A stretch of 64,000 nt of DNA from Bog-756 sp963745955. GTDB taxonomy: Bacteria > Actinomycetota > Acidimicrobiia > Acidimicrobiales > RAAP-2. The stretch spans positions 186,001 through 250,000 of the forward strand of contig CAVUZI010000006.1 in the NCBI GenBank assembly GCA_963745955.1. The letters are read 5' to 3'. The notes under the pieces are model-generated. The model was given only the letters and a program-made list of their open reading frames with translations, was not told the origin of the DNA and made no database searches. Within the stretch, counting starts at the first letter, position 1, and every line of letters starts with the position of its first letter. Both the position numbers and the translations under genes were made by a program. This document shows, piece after piece, positions 27,732 through 38,712 of the stretch.

Positions 27732-28925
27732 CTACCCCAGCCGCTCGATCACCGTGGCGTTGGCCTGGCCGCCGCCCTCGCACATGGTCTGGAACCCGTA
27801 CCGGCCGCCGATGGACTCGAGCCGATTGAGGAGCGTGGCGGCCAGCCGGACCCCGCTGGCACCCAGCGGGTGGCCCATGGCGATGGCTCCACCGTTGGGA
27901 TTGAGCCGCTCGGGGTCCGCGCTGAAGGCCCGGTTCCACATCAGCGGGATGGCGGCGAAGGCCTCGTTGCACTCGATGGCGTCGAACTGCTCGATCTTCA
28001 TCCCCGACCGCTCGAGGAGCCGCTGGGTGGCCGGCACCGGTGCGGACAGCACGATGGCCGCGTCGTCAGCGGCCACGGTGGCGTGTGCGATCCGGCCGCG
28101 GATCGGAAGTCCCAGCCTCTCGGCGAGCGAACGATCGGCCAACAACATGGCCGCGGCACCGTCGGTCATCTGGGAGGAATTCCCCGCGGTGATGTCCGGG
28201 GCCGTGTCCGGCTCCCAGTTCTGGGCCGGAGGCAGGCCGGCCAACGCCTCCATCGAGCCCGTCCGGCGAATCCCCTCGTCGGCCTCGAGACGACCGCCGG
28301 AGAACGACCCGTCCTCCGCTTTGAGCGGCACCGGGATTGCTTCGGCGGCGAACCGGCCGGAATCCCATGCCTCAGCGGCCCGGCGGTGGCTCTCGAGGGA
28401 GTACTCGTCCATCTCCTGGCGGCTGATCTCCCAGCGATCGGCCAGCACCTGGGCCACCCGGAACTGCGCCCACAACCGTCCGTCGATCTGTTCGAGGAAC
28501 GACGGCGGGAACGGTCCGGTGCCACCGCGGGCGTTGGAGGCGAGCGGCACCCGGCTCATCACCTCGACGCCGCAGGCCACGACCAGGTCGTAGTGGCCGG
28601 CCTTGACGCCGGCGGCGGCAAAGTGCATGGCCTGCTGCGACGAGCCGCACTGCCGGTCGACGGTGGTGGCGGGCACGCTCTGGGGCAGACCGGCGGACAC
28701 CCAGGCATTGCGGGTCACGTTCGTGCTCTGCTCCCCCACCTGGGTGACGCATCCCCCGATGACGTCGTCGATGGTCGCCGGGTCGACGCCCGTGCGCTCC
28801 ACCAGTGAGCTGAGAGCGAATCCGAGCAGGTCCGCCGGGTGCCAGTGGGAAAGAGCCCCACCTCGCTTCCCCATCGTCGTACGGACCACGTCGACGATGA
28901 CGGCGTCCCGTTCACTGTTGCTCAT
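27732..28925 (-). CDS. Acetyl-CoA acyltransferase (thiolase)
   Basis: 397 residues, intact. Classical biosynthetic/degradative thiolase. The acyl-binding Cys is in VDRQCGSSQQAMHFAA, the His in GGAIAMGHPLGASG, and the second Cys in MCEGGGQANATV; FDAIECNEAFAAI is also conserved. The ATG at 28925 has AGGAGG a few bases upstream, which favours its own initiation even though the frame is open from the LivF gene. The LivF stop overlaps this ATG (ATGA) if one extra base is assumed in LivF. So it closes a transporter operon, consistent with degrading the imported substrate. Confidence 0.93.
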   Translation of the reverse strand: MSNSERDAVIVDVVRTTMGKRGGALSHWHPADLLGFALSSLVERTGVDPATIDDVIGGCVTQVGEQSTNVTRNAWVSAGLPQSVPATTVDRQCGSSQQAMHFAAAGVKAGHYDLVVACGVEVMSRVPLASNARGGTGPFPPSFLEQIDGRLWAQFRVAQVLADRWEISRQEMDEYSLESHRRAAEAWDSGRFAAEAIPVPLKAEDGSFSGGRLEADEGIRRTGSMEALAGLPPAQNWEPDTAPDITAGNSSQMTDGAAAMLLADRSLAERLGLPIRGRIAHATVAADDAAIVLSAPVPATQRLLERSGMKIEQFDAIECNEAFAAIPLMWNRAFSADPERLNPNGGAIAMGHPLGASGVRLAATLLNRLESIGGRYGFQTMCEGGGQANATVIERLG

Positions 28926-29849
28926 TTGGGTTCCTCCTGCTCCGGTGCTGCACTCGATCCTCCGCCGTCGCCGTCCGCACCGCGGCCGTGGGACCGGAGT
29001 CGCCGACGTCGGCCGTCTTGTGGTGCGGCCCGGTATGGGCGGGACCGGCGCCCGCTCCTCGTCGCTTGCCACCATGACCCGGTCGCCTCGGGCCGCCATC
29101 ACCTGCTCGACCGCGCCCAGCGCACCGTCGGCCGGCCCGCTGTAGGCCACCGACCCGTGTTCGAGGACCACGGCCGTCCCGGCCAGATCGAGCACCCGAT
29201 CCACCTGTTGCTCGACGACGAGCAGTGCCGTCCCGGCCCGGTTGATCTGACGCAACCCCTCGTAGACGACGTCGATGACCACGGGCGCGAGGCCGAGCGA
29301 GATCTCGTCCGCCACCAGCAGACTGGGCGGGAGCACGAGGACCTTGGCCAATGAGAGCATGCGCTGCTCCCCGCCGGACAGGGTCCCCCCGTGCTGCCGG
29401 CGACGCTCCCCGAGCACGGGAAAGGCCTCGTAGGCCCGCTCCAATGCGTCGGGGACACACTGGCGCCCCCCTCGCTGGCGGAAGACCAGCTTGAGGTTCT
29501 CCTCGACGGTGAGACTGGCGAACACCCCCCGGCCCTCGGGTACGTGGGCCGTTCCGGCCCGGGCGATCTTGTACGCGGCCAGCCCGGTGATCTCCCTGCC
29601 CTTGAGGCGGATGGCACCACTCGTGCTGGCCAGGAGGCCGGTCACCACCCGGGCGACCGTCGACTTGCCGGCGCCGTTGGAACCGATCAGCGCGGTGACA
29701 CCCCCACCGGGCACCGAGAAGGTGACGTCGAACAGCGCCCGGTACGGGCCGTAACTGGCGCTGACGTGCTCGACCTCCAGCGCTGCCGCCTCCGTGGACG
29801 AGGGCGGGAGCGACGGTGCTCCCGGGCGCGGACCGCCCGAACGCCGCGC

Positions 29850-29853
<4 letters not shown>
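28922..29853 (-). CDS. livF: Branched-chain amino acid-type ABC transporter ATPase (LivF)
   Basis: Second ATPase of the importer. Walker A ALIGSNGAGKST, Walker B SLLVADEISLGLAP, signature TLSGGEQRMLSLAK. The GTG at 29853 overlaps the LivG stop (GTGA), but one extra base between about 29790 and 29840 separates the N-terminal residues from EVEHVSASYGPYRALFDV. As written the frame continues into the thiolase; an extra base near 29000-29080 would end it at 28922, giving 309 residues. That is longer than the usual 230-240, with a basic/Pro-rich C-terminal extension. Confidence 0.8.
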
Positions 29854-30612
<759 letters not shown>

Positions 30613-30620
<8 letters not shown>

Positions 30621-32699
30621 GTTTGTTCACCACCGGACCGGGGTCGACCACGGACCCCGCACTGGCGGTTTCGGCCGCGGCTCCGCCCCCGGCGCCGTTG
30701 CCGCCACCGCTACCGCCGCCGAACGCTCCGAGCAGGGGCGGGCCACCGCGGGTCGGGGGCGGCTCGCCGGTGTGGAAGACCAGGCGCTCCATGCGCATGG
30801 TCCAGCGCCGCTTCTGGAACTCGAGGATCCCCTCGGGATGGGACGCATAGGTGAATGCCCCGAAGGCGAAGAGCACGAAGACGAGGCTGTTCCCGCCGAA
30901 CCGGGCCGGGAGGTAGGTGAGGAGTTGCTGGATGACCACGAACCCGAACCCGGCGTTGATGGCCCCCTCCACCGTGCTCACGCCCGGTGGTCACCACGAT
31001 GACCACGAAGGCCAGGGAGAGCTGGTAGTTGAACTCATCCGCGCTGACCGACTGCTGCTGGATGGTCAGGAGCGTGCCGCCGATGCCGGCCACCACGCCG
31101 GACAGGGCGAAGATCAGCACACGCTGCCAGGTCAGGTTGATGCCCAGGCCGGCCGCCGCCGTCTCGCTGCCGCGCATGGCCGACAGGTACCGCCCCGTCG
31201 TCCCCTGGCGGATGAGGAGCACGCCGATGATGCAGACGACCAGCACGGCCATGGCCATGATGAAGAAGGCGTGGCCGTCCGGGTTCAAGATCCCGAGGCC
31301 CACCCACTTCGGCTGCACGCTCAACGGTGCACCATTGCTGGTCGAGAGCTGGGGAAAGACGGCACTGTCGAAGAAGAGGGCGGCGGCGATCGTCATGAGG
31401 GCCAGGCCCAGTCCACGCAGACGGAGCGATGCCACGGCCAGCACGACGGCCACCACACCGGCCGCCACCGCGCCCACCAGCCCACCGACGAGCAGGCTGA
31501 GGCCCAGGTGGTTGGCCAACTGGGCCGCGGTGAAGGCGCCGACCCCGGCCAGCATGGCCTGGCACAGGGAGAGCTGCCCGCCCATGCCGGTGATCAAGGT
31601 GATGGAGAGGAAGATCACCGAGAAGGCCAGGCCGGCGTTGAACACGTTCTCCCATGTCTTCGGCATCCAGGTGAGCATGGAGACGATGAACGCGGCCAGA
31701 AGGACGTACCAGGCGACCCTGATGATCCGGTCGATCTGGGGGGCGCGCATGGCGGCCGTGGTCGGAGGGGTGGGTGGGTCGATGGAGGCCAGGGGGTCGG
31801 TGGCCTCGCCGAGCTTGCGGAGCCCGGGCACGATGAGCAGTGCGGCCACCAGCACGATGAATGGGAGGGACGAGAGCGTGGCCGATGACCACACGCTGTC
31901 TCGGGGGCAGGTAGCCCTGCAGGACGGTGTCGGCCACCCCCATCAGGATGCCGACCACCGCGGCGATGGGCATGGAACGCAGGACAGCCCAGGCGGCGGC
32001 GGCGAAGGCCGCCACCACCAGCGTGGCGTAGTCCTGGGACTGGAGCTGGGCGTAGAGCGGGGCGAGCATGACCCCGGCCAGTCCGGCCATGAGGCTGGAG
32101 ACGGCCCAGGCCACGGCTACCACCCGACCGGAGTTGACGCCGTCGAGCTGGACCAGTCGCCGGCTCTCCACCGCACCGCGCATCTGCAGCCCGAGCGGGG
32201 TCAGCCGCATGAGGAGGACCAGGGCCAGAAGGACCACCGCGGTGACCACCACCGAGCTCAGGGAGATCCCGTTGATGGGGGTGCCGGCCACCCGGAAGTA
32301 CACGGTGTCGGGGTTGAACAGGATGCTGGGCGGGTTGTACTGGTTGTTGCTGCCGAAGATCACCGGAAGCAGGGCCGGGATCCCCACGAACAGGGTGATC
32401 CCGGTGACCAGCTTGGCGGTGGTGTTGGAGTTGGGGATCTTGCGGAACAGGTAGCGGTCGAAGACCAGCCCGAGGGCCGGGGCGAGGAGGACCACCGACA
32501 GCACGAAGGCCAACGGCACCGACATGTGCTCGTTCTGCACCAGCAGGGTGAAGATGAACGCCGACACGTAGGCCTGGGCCCCGAAGGCGAAGTTGAACAC
32601 CCCGGTGGCCTGATAGGTGAGGACCAGCCCCACCGCCACCAGCGCATAGGTGCACCCGTAGGGAATGCCGGGGATGGCGAAGCCCAGAAAGTTCTCCAC
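30613..32699 (-). CDS. Fused LivH-LivM permease of a branched-chain amino acid-type importer
   Basis: Repaired length about 694 residues, roughly LivH plus LivM. The first half (FLGFAIPGIPYGCTYALVAV, then YQATGVFNFAFGAQAYVSAF) is LivH. The join is at GYLPPDSVWSSATLSSLPFI, and the second half (ITGMGGQLSLCQAMLAGVGA, GLALMTIAAALFFDSAVFP) is LivM. Extra bases lie near 31903 (extra A) and 30985. The end is a Gly/Ala/Pro-rich cytoplasmic tail. GTG start at 32699, 41 bp after the receptor stop; the weak ribosome-binding site makes the start less certain. Single-chain LivHM permeases are familiar in this phylum. Confidence 0.85.
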
Positions 32700-32739
32700 T
32701 CCGGTGCCGGTCCCTACCCGAGACCGGCTGACGCCCGGG

Positions 32740-34094
32740 TCATGTCCCTGGGGTGCCGGCGGGCGCGGCGACCGCCGTCGTGTTCTTCGCGCTCGGGTCC
32801 GACGCAGACGAAGACCTGCCTTGCCCTTCCCGTAGATGGGCACGAACTTCGTGCCCGACCACCTTGACGAAGGCGCTACACGTCGGATAGGTGGTCTTGG
32901 TGTGGGAATTCTCCCAGTTGGTGACGGTGGTCAGACCGCCGGCGGTGAAGTTGGTGATGTGGTTGGTGATGCTGATGATGTTGGCCTGGGTCAGGTCGTT
33001 CCCGGCCAGTTTGACGGCCTGGGCCAGCAGGGCGGCCGACTGCCAGCCCTGGAGCGCGGTGCCGTTGTAGGTGTAGGCTCGGCTCGTACTTGTTCATCGC
33101 CTTCAGGTACTGGATCATGCCCGGGTAGGTGTTCCCGAACCTCGATCCGGCCGCCTCGTAGGGGACGTTGCCCGAGAGGTTGAAGTACACGCCCTGCATC
33201 AGGCTGCTGTACTGGTTGAGGAGTGACTGGTCGTAGCCGCTCAGCCAGAGCTGGTGGATCTTGAGCCCGTACTGCTGGATGGCCCGGGCCATGGTGATGT
33301 TGTCCGACTCCTGCATGCAGCTCACCACGAACTGGGTCCCGGTCTGCTGCATGCGCTGGACGGCGGACGCGTAGCTCCCGCCGAGCTGGGCACCCGAGTC
33401 CTGGTAGGTGACGTTGAACCCGGCCGCCTTGAGGTCGGTGGCGGTGGTATTGCAGGCGTCGTACGACGAGGTGATGGACGGTCCGTAGCTGATCACCGCG
33501 ATGTTCTTCGACTTGGTCTGGTTCATGACGTAGGCGTAGGCCGGAACACCGGCCGAGTAGTTCTGCACCGAGCCGCCGGCGGCGAAGAGGTTGGGGGGAC
33601 CCTGCCCAGTTTCCGCTCACGTTGTAGCCGTAGGTGGGGGTGTTGGTCTCGACGAAGTAGTTCGGGGTGAACCAGTAGGACGCCACCATGACGGCAAAGG
33701 CATGGTCCTGGTCGATCAGGGTGTGGGTCAGCTGGGTGAACTGGCTGGGCTGCCCACCGTCGTCGAGGTTGTAGGCCAGGATCAACTTGCGCCCGTTGAT
33801 CCCGCCCGCGGCGTTGACCGTGTCGAAGTAGGCCTTGATCCCCGGCGCCAGGCCGTCGAAGTCGGAGGCGATGGCCCCGGTCAGGGTGGAGATGGCCCCC
33901 ACGTTGATCGCCGTGGCCGTGACCCCGGGCGAATTGGCCTCCCGAGGCTGTCGTTGACGACGGCGCGGTGCGTCGAGCTACCGGCTCGTCGTGGTGGTGG
34001 CAGTGGTGGACGAGGACGAGCAGGCGGCGGCGAGCACGGCCACCCCCAGTACCACCCCGACCGGCCATACCCAGCTCCCCCGGTGCTTCCCCAT
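32740..34094 (-). CDS. ABC importer substrate-binding lipoprotein (LivK-like)
   Basis: Repaired length about 448 residues. The signal VGVVLGVAVLAAACSSSS ends in a lipobox Cys, so a membrane-tethered receptor. The binding domain begins ATAINVGAISTLTGAIASDF and continues with ATDLKAAGFNVTYQDSGAQL. About eight extra bases break it: several near 33985-33940, one each near 33597 and 33080, and three close together at 32860-32790, where the repaired C-terminus reads KFVPIYGKGKQVFVCVG. The stop is at 32740. It heads the operon with the fused permease, LivG and LivF. Confidence 0.78.
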
Positions 34095-34164
34095 GTCCAC
34101 CTTTCCCAAACCTAGGCGCCCCTGCGTAGACGTCCCCCCGGCAACGGCCCAACGCCGAGCCAGT

Positions 34165-34193
34165 TCTTATGACACGAATGTTAGTGATGTCAA
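34165..34193 (-). promoter_or_regulatory. Sigma70-like promoter of the LivK-like operon
   Basis: On the minus strand: -35 TTGACA (34188-34193) and -10 ATAAGA (34165-34170) with a 17-bp spacer, about 70 bp upstream of the receptor start. TGACA/TGTCA arms (34170-34174 and 34188-34192) flank the spacer and could be an operator overlapping the promoter. The upstream CoA-transferase is on the same strand and ends about 95 bp away. Confidence 0.55.
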
Positions 34194-34287
34194 CCGTAGC
34201 GCCCTTTGCCCTGTCCACACAGGGCGCGCTCGCGACCGGATACGGGAGTTCCACCTGGGGCGTCCGGTGGCGAGGGGCGGCGCACCC

Positions 34288-35998
34288 TCATCGGAGAAAC
34301 TGCCGGCGGCGATCGAAATTCGCGGAGCTCCAGCACCTCGGTCATCGTCACCGGGCTCAGCTCGCCGACGTCCCGGGCCACGTCGGGAACCCACCCGCAG
34401 GAGGCGACCATCGCCCGCACCCGCTCCTCCACCGGGCCGGGACCCGACGGTACGGCGGCAACCTGCAGGCGGCCGTCGAGCCGCCGCAGAATGCCACGGT
34501 CGGTGACCACGCTGGTCACCCGCGCTCCGGGGGCGGTGATGTACCCGGCCGTGGCCGGCAGCCGCTGCGGGCGCCCGAGGGTGACCACGACGCAGGCCGC
34601 GGCCCGGCTGGCCACGTCGTTGGCGCCACCGGATCCGACCAGGAACCGCCCGTCACCGAGCCTGGTGGAGTTGATGTTCCCGTGCTGGTCGACCTCGGCC
34701 GCACCCAGGCAGCCGATGGTGGTCGTCCCCGGGCCGCCGACCACCATGCCGAGCACGGTCGAGGCGTCGGACAGGTAGGAGGTCCCCGGGAAGACCCGGT
34801 GGTTGAAGATGTAGGGATCGGCCGGCGTCGGGGTGTAGTCCCACAGTCCGAGCTCGGCGGTGAGGCAGACCGATCCCCCGGCGGCCCGGGCACGGGCCAC
34901 GGCCACCCAGGCGGCCAGATTGGCCACACCGGCCCCGGCCAGCACTGCGTCGGCCCGGTGCTCGGACACGGTGGCCTGGACCTCGCGGGCACCGAGGCTG
35001 GCGGCCACCTCCCAGTCGCTGATGGGCTCGGCGGTCGGCACCGGGTTGGCGTCGGCGTCGTGGCGCCACGAGTCCGGGTCCGACAGGAGCCGGAGGCCGA
35101 TGAGGCGGTCGTCCCCGAGGAGCTTCAGGTAGGCGGCGTGGTCGGGCGGATCCAGCACGTGCTCCCGGGCCCAGGCGTCGAAATCGCCACGGGCGGCAGC
35201 GGCGGCCTCGACCCAGAACGGGATGTCCTCGCCGTAGCCGGCCACCGGCAGGCCCGGGGTGTAGCACCCACCGGGATGGGCGCCGAAGGGTGCCTCGACC
35301 ACGGCCAGGACCCGGTGGGCGGGAATGCGGACCCGATGGCCCAGCTCGGCGAGGTCGGGGACGATCGACTCGACCGTGGCCACCACGCCCCGACGGGCCG
35401 CCCACGCCCCCCAGGTCCCCTCGAGCAAGCGGTTCGGACATGGCCAGGTTGCCGTCGAGCGTCCGACAGGGCGGCGTGACAGAGGGCCACATCCGGGACC
35501 AGTGGCGCGAGCAGCCCCACCGGGCCGAACTCGGAATCGACGCAGGGAGAACGCCTGATTGTCGGCGAGGTCGGAATCGACCACCGAGCCGGTGACGATG
35601 GCCGGCAGCCCACGGGCCGCCGCCTCGAGCCGCTGGCCGAGGGTGAGGATCGACCAGTGTTCGACCTCCACCTCGCCGGACTCGTATGCCTGTTTGAAGA
35701 TCGGGTTCGGTGCGTAGGAGGGGAAGCTGTTCCCCGAGTACGCGGTCACCACCTTGCGCAGCATCCCGCCCCGGAAGAAGAGGGCGCCCAGCGCGCCCAG
35801 GCTGCTCATGACCAGCGTGAGACCCGGGTCGGTTCCCCAGAATTGCCGGGCCATCTCCCGGGCCGCCGCCGTCCACCGGCTGTGGCCGAGCATGATGTGC
35901 ACGGAATCGCCGGGGCGGACGTTCCGCTCGACGGCGTCACTCAGGGACAGGCCCACCTCGGTCATGACCGGCGCCGGCTCCGCGGCAACGCTGAACAT
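34288..35998 (-). CDS. CoA-transferase with fused alpha and beta halves (glutaconate/IpdAB-like)
   Basis: Repaired length about 568 residues. Transfers CoA between carboxylic acids, or in IpdAB-like members opens a ring-derived CoA ester. Alpha-like N-half: VHIMLGHSRWTAAAREMARQ and SYAPNPIFKQAYESGE; beta-like C-half: TTIGCLGAAEVDQHGNINST and FLVGSGGANDVASRAAACVV. Three extra bases near 35548, 35455 and 35433 cancel, so the frame stays open with a scrambled stretch between. A fourth, an extra T near 34318, hides the true end ...EFDRRRQFLR at 34288. ATG at 35998; divergent from a TetR gene. Confidence 0.82.
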
Positions 35999-36038
35999 TG
36001 TGTGAGGTTATCCAACCGGGAACTACCATTCCGCAGGC

Positions 36039-36926
36039 ATGGTCAGCGACGGTGGGCGCCCGCGATCGAAGGCGCAAGCGACGAAGACGGGGGAACCCGC
36101 AGCCGGACGGGTGGGGGGCGGCGGCGGCCCGGCCAACGGGAAGGGTCCGCCGGCCCGAGCTGCTCACGCGGCCAAGAAGGCACAACCCGAGAAGGCACAG
36201 CCGAAGAAGGCCGTTCGGCAGAAGAAGGCCGTTCGGCAGACGGCCGGATCGACCGGGGCCGGAAACGGCTCGACGCCCGTCGGCCAGGGTCCGATCGGCC
36301 TGCCTGCGAGCAAGAGGGCGCTTCGCAGCCAGGGCCGTGAGACCATGCAGAAGCTCCTGGACGCGGCAATGGTGGCCTTCGACCGCCGGGGCTTCCACGC
36401 CACCAGGGTCAACGACGTCGTGGACATCGCCAACATGTCCCACGGGACGTTCTACCTGTACTTCTCCAACATGAGCGATCTCGTCCGCGCCCTCACCGTC
36501 GAAGTGGCGACCGACGCGTCCGAGATCCATGGCTTCCTGACCCAGGCCGGCACGGCGCTCGACGGTGAGAGTCGCGATCACCTGCGCCGATGGATCGGCG
36601 ACTACTCGAAGTTGTGGCTGCGGTACGCGCCGCTGTTCCGGTCGTGGACCGACCTGGCCTCGGTCGACGATTCGATGGGCGATCGGATCCGCCGCACGCT
36701 GGCCTCGCTGACCGATGCCATGTCGGCGCAGATCTCAGCGGCGGGAATGGCCGGCGACCTGAGCCCCGACGTCACCGGTCTGGCCGTGCTGGCCATGTTG
36801 GACCGGTTCCACTACCTACGCGACTTCATCGGCCAGCCCGTCGACGACGAGGCGCTGGAGACGCTGACCACCATGGTGTACCGCGCCCTGTTCTCCCCCA
36901 CCGAGGGAGACCCGCTCAGTCCATGA
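36039..36926 (+). CDS. TetR-family regulator with a long basic N-terminal tail
   Basis: 295 residues, intact. The HTH starts only near residue 100: METMQKLLDAAMVAF-type helix, then ATRVNDVVDIANMSHGTFYL and YFSNMSDLVRAL. The first ~90 residues are a Lys/Ala/Pro/Gln-rich tail (AAKKAQPEKAQPKKAVRQ, with an exact repeat KKAVRQ) that resembles histone-H1-like or nucleoid-protein tails. It is divergent from the CoA-transferase (40-bp gap) and may control it or the Liv-type operon. The ATG at 36039 is the furthest upstream choice; a shorter start after the tail cannot be excluded. Its 3' end overlaps the convergent ureidoglycolate-lyase-like gene by 11 bp. Confidence 0.82.
   Translation: MVSDGGRPRSKAQATKTGEPAAGRVGGGGGPANGKGPPARAAHAAKKAQPEKAQPKKAVRQKKAVRQTAGSTGAGNGSTPVGQGPIGLPASKRALRSQGRETMQKLLDAAMVAFDRRGFHATRVNDVVDIANMSHGTFYLYFSNMSDLVRALTVEVATDASEIHGFLTQAGTALDGESRDHLRRWIGDYSKLWLRYAPLFRSWTDLASVDDSMGDRIRRTLASLTDAMSAQISAAGMAGDLSPDVTGLAVLAMLDRFHYLRDFIGQPVDDEALETLTTMVYRALFSPTEGDPLSP
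36204..36239 (+). repeat. Two perfect 18-bp tandem repeats inside the TetR tail
   Basis: The unit AAGAAGGCCGTTCGGCAG occurs at 36204-36221 and again at 36222-36239, encoding KKAVRQ twice. Related partial copies precede it (KKAQPE, KAQP). Tail length therefore probably varies by slippage. Confidence 0.85.
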
Positions 36927-37421
36927 GGACGTCCACCGGTACGCCCAGTGCATCGAGGTCGACATTGGCGTTGTCATCCCGGTAGCGGAGCCCCTGCACG
37001 TTGAAGAGGCTCCACCGACTCGGCCCCGACCGGGTACGGGCCCCAGTGCCACGTTCCCCGGTACAGCACGAGCGAGGACAGAGGCGGGATGACGAAAGCC
37101 CGGATCTGATCGGCATCGGCGGGCGAGGTCATGTCGAGCTCCGGTGGGGCCACGACGACGACGGCGGTGACATCGAGCGGCATGACCACCTGGGTGTGGG
37201 TGGCGTGCCGGAAGAGCACCTGACACCGCAGTCCGCCCGGCACCGCGGGCACCTCGTCGCGCCGATGGCCGATGAGGTTGACGTGGGCGTCGTGCCACGC
37301 GAAATCGAGCACCTTCGACACCGTCGCTCGGATCGGTGTCGGCCACCGGCAGCCAACCGAACCGGGACCACGAGTCACGGGTCAGCGGCTCCGGTGTTAT
37401 CCGACGGATGGACTCACCCAT
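36916..37421 (-). CDS. Ureidoglycolate lyase (AllA) family protein
   Basis: Repaired length 167 residues. AllA converts ureidoglycolate to glyoxylate and urea in ureide catabolism. Landmarks: FRHATHTQVVMPLDVTAVVV, PPLSSLVLYRGTWHWGPYP, and the C-terminal FNVQGLRYRDDNANVDL. Two extra bases, near 37322 and 37012, break it. ATG at 37421. Adjacent cupin, RraA and RidA genes could support degradation of an imine or ureide-type compound, but no allantoinase or allantoicase is present. Confidence 0.78.
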
Positions 37422-37502
37422 TCCCCACGCTCCAGGCCGATCTACTGTGATGGTTCAACCTAACATCGACGTCGAACACCGACTGTCGGCGCCGGCGGTG
37501 CC

Positions 37503-37520
37503 GCTCGTGCCGGCACGAGC
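37503..37520. promoter_or_regulatory. 18-bp perfect palindrome upstream of the cupin gene
   Basis: GCTCGTGCCGGCACGAGC is a perfect 18-bp palindrome ending 21 bp before the cupin ATG and 11 bp before its ribosome-binding site. It lies in the divergent promoter region with the ureidoglycolate-lyase-like gene (start 37421). Operator for a dimeric regulator is the simplest reading; an mRNA hairpin near the start is the alternative. Confidence 0.55.
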
Positions 37521-37541
37521 ATGACCAGCAGAGGAGACCCC

Positions 37542-37932
37542 ATGGTGATGGACGTACGCAACATCGAAGACGTTGCCCCCGTCGTCGAGCACAACGGCAC
37601 GGTGCCCGGTGTGGTGGATGGTGCAGTCCCGCGAGCTCAAGGACGCCACCGACGGCGGCTTCCTCGAGCTGGTGAACGAGTTCGAGGTGGAGGGCGGAGG
37701 CTACGTCCACCCGCACTCCCACCCCACCCACGAGTTCTACTACGTGCTCCGGGGCCGGGGCATCATGACCATCTCCGGCGAGGATCGCCCCATCGCCCAG
37801 GGGGACCTCGTCTACATCCCGCCCGACGCCGTGCACAGCCTCAGGCCCGTCACCGACCACGCGCCGATCCACTGCTTCTGCTTCGCCATCGGCGTCAAGG
37901 GCTCGGGGCCCATCGACTACACCAACCACTGA
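37542..37932 (+). CDS. Small cupin-domain protein
   Basis: Repaired length 129 residues, a single cupin barrel. Metal-binding motif 1 is VHPHSHPTHEFYYVLRGRG (two His, Glu) and motif 2 GDLVYIPPDAVHSLRPV. One extra G near 37610 splits TVPVWWMVQSRELKD; removing it restores that strand. ATG at 37542 with GAGGAG at 37531-37536. Cupins in such clusters may be isomerases, dioxygenases or sensors; the substrate cannot be read from sequence. It converges on the RraA gene across a hairpin. Confidence 0.82.
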
Positions 37933-37984
37933 CCGATCCACCGGCGGGCGGACGGGTCCGGGGCGGGCACGCCGGACGGCCGCG

Positions 37985-38017
37985 GGCGGTCGCACGGGCG
38001 GCCGGCGGGCGACCGCC
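37985..38017. terminator. Hairpin between convergent cupin and RraA genes
   Basis: A 9-bp stem, GGCGGTCGC (37985-37993) with GCGACCGCC (38009-38017), surrounds a 15-nt GC-rich loop. It lies between two gene ends and could terminate transcription from either side. No T-run follows on either strand. Confidence 0.45.
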
Positions 38018-38019
38018 GC

Positions 38020-38659
38020 TCAGGCCGGTGGCCGGTCGTCCTCGATGAGTGCGGCATCCAGGTGGAGCAGCTCAACGGTGGTGGAGCCCCGGCGGAGGGC
38101 GGCGAAGTACTCGGACTCGGCCGCCGCCCGCGCCTGCCCGGCGGCGATCGACTCGTCGAGCCTGGCACCCGGCACCACGACGACCCCGTCGACGTCACCC
38201 ACCACCCAGTCGCCCATCTCGACCGGAACCCCGGCGACCGCGGCCGCGGCGCCGACGTAGCCCGCGATTGCACTTGGTCGCTCCTGGAAGGGCCACCGTC
38301 CTCGAGAAGACCGGGAAGGCAAGTCTCTCCAGGGCGGCGACGTCACGGACGCCCCCGTCGATGACCAGCCCGGCCAGACCCCGGGCCTGGGCCGCGGTGG
38401 TGAGCACCTCACCCCAGTAGCCCCGGTCGGGCACGTCACCGACATCGACGACCAGCACCGAGCCGGCCGGGGCCCGGGTCACGGCCACGTGCACGGCCAG
38501 GTTGTCCCCGGGCGTGCACGTGACGGGATAGGCCGGCGCGGCCAGGGCTGCTCCCGGCCACACCGGCCGGATCCTCGCCGGCATGGGCCTGGCCCCCGAT
38601 TCGCCGAGCGTGGCTGCTCCGAGCTCGCCGAGCAGGGCGGCTGCATCGTTATCGTCCAT
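38020..38659 (-). CDS. RraA-family protein (aldolase/decarboxylase-like)
   Basis: Repaired length 212 residues. Members are 4-hydroxy-4-methyl-2-oxoglutarate/oxaloacetate aldolases or RNase E regulators; the aldolase role is likelier in actinobacteria, most of which lack a typical RNase E-RraA system. Landmarks: VLVVDVGDVPDRGYWGEVLT, GLVIDGGVRDVAAL (substrate/metal region), and VPVEMGDWVVGDVDGVVVVP. One extra G near 38266 splits KCNRGYVG. ATG at 38659 with AAGGAG just upstream. RidA lies 53 bp upstream on the same strand, likely one transcript. Confidence 0.83.
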
Positions 38660-38712
38660 GTCGAGCTCCTTGCCGAAGGTGGATGTGGCCGCCACCGGTC
38701 GGAGTCGGTCGA

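Noticed and set aside
27732..29714. A 660-residue LivF-thiolase fusion.
   Set aside because: The thiolase ATG has a strong AGGAGG site, and one extra base in LivF would end it on that ATG (ATGA), the same junction style seen throughout the window.
30917..32867. Long plus-strand open frames of 300-600 codons opposite the permease.
   Set aside because: They have His/Arg/Gly-rich, low-complexity translations and lie antisense to a clear LivHM permease.
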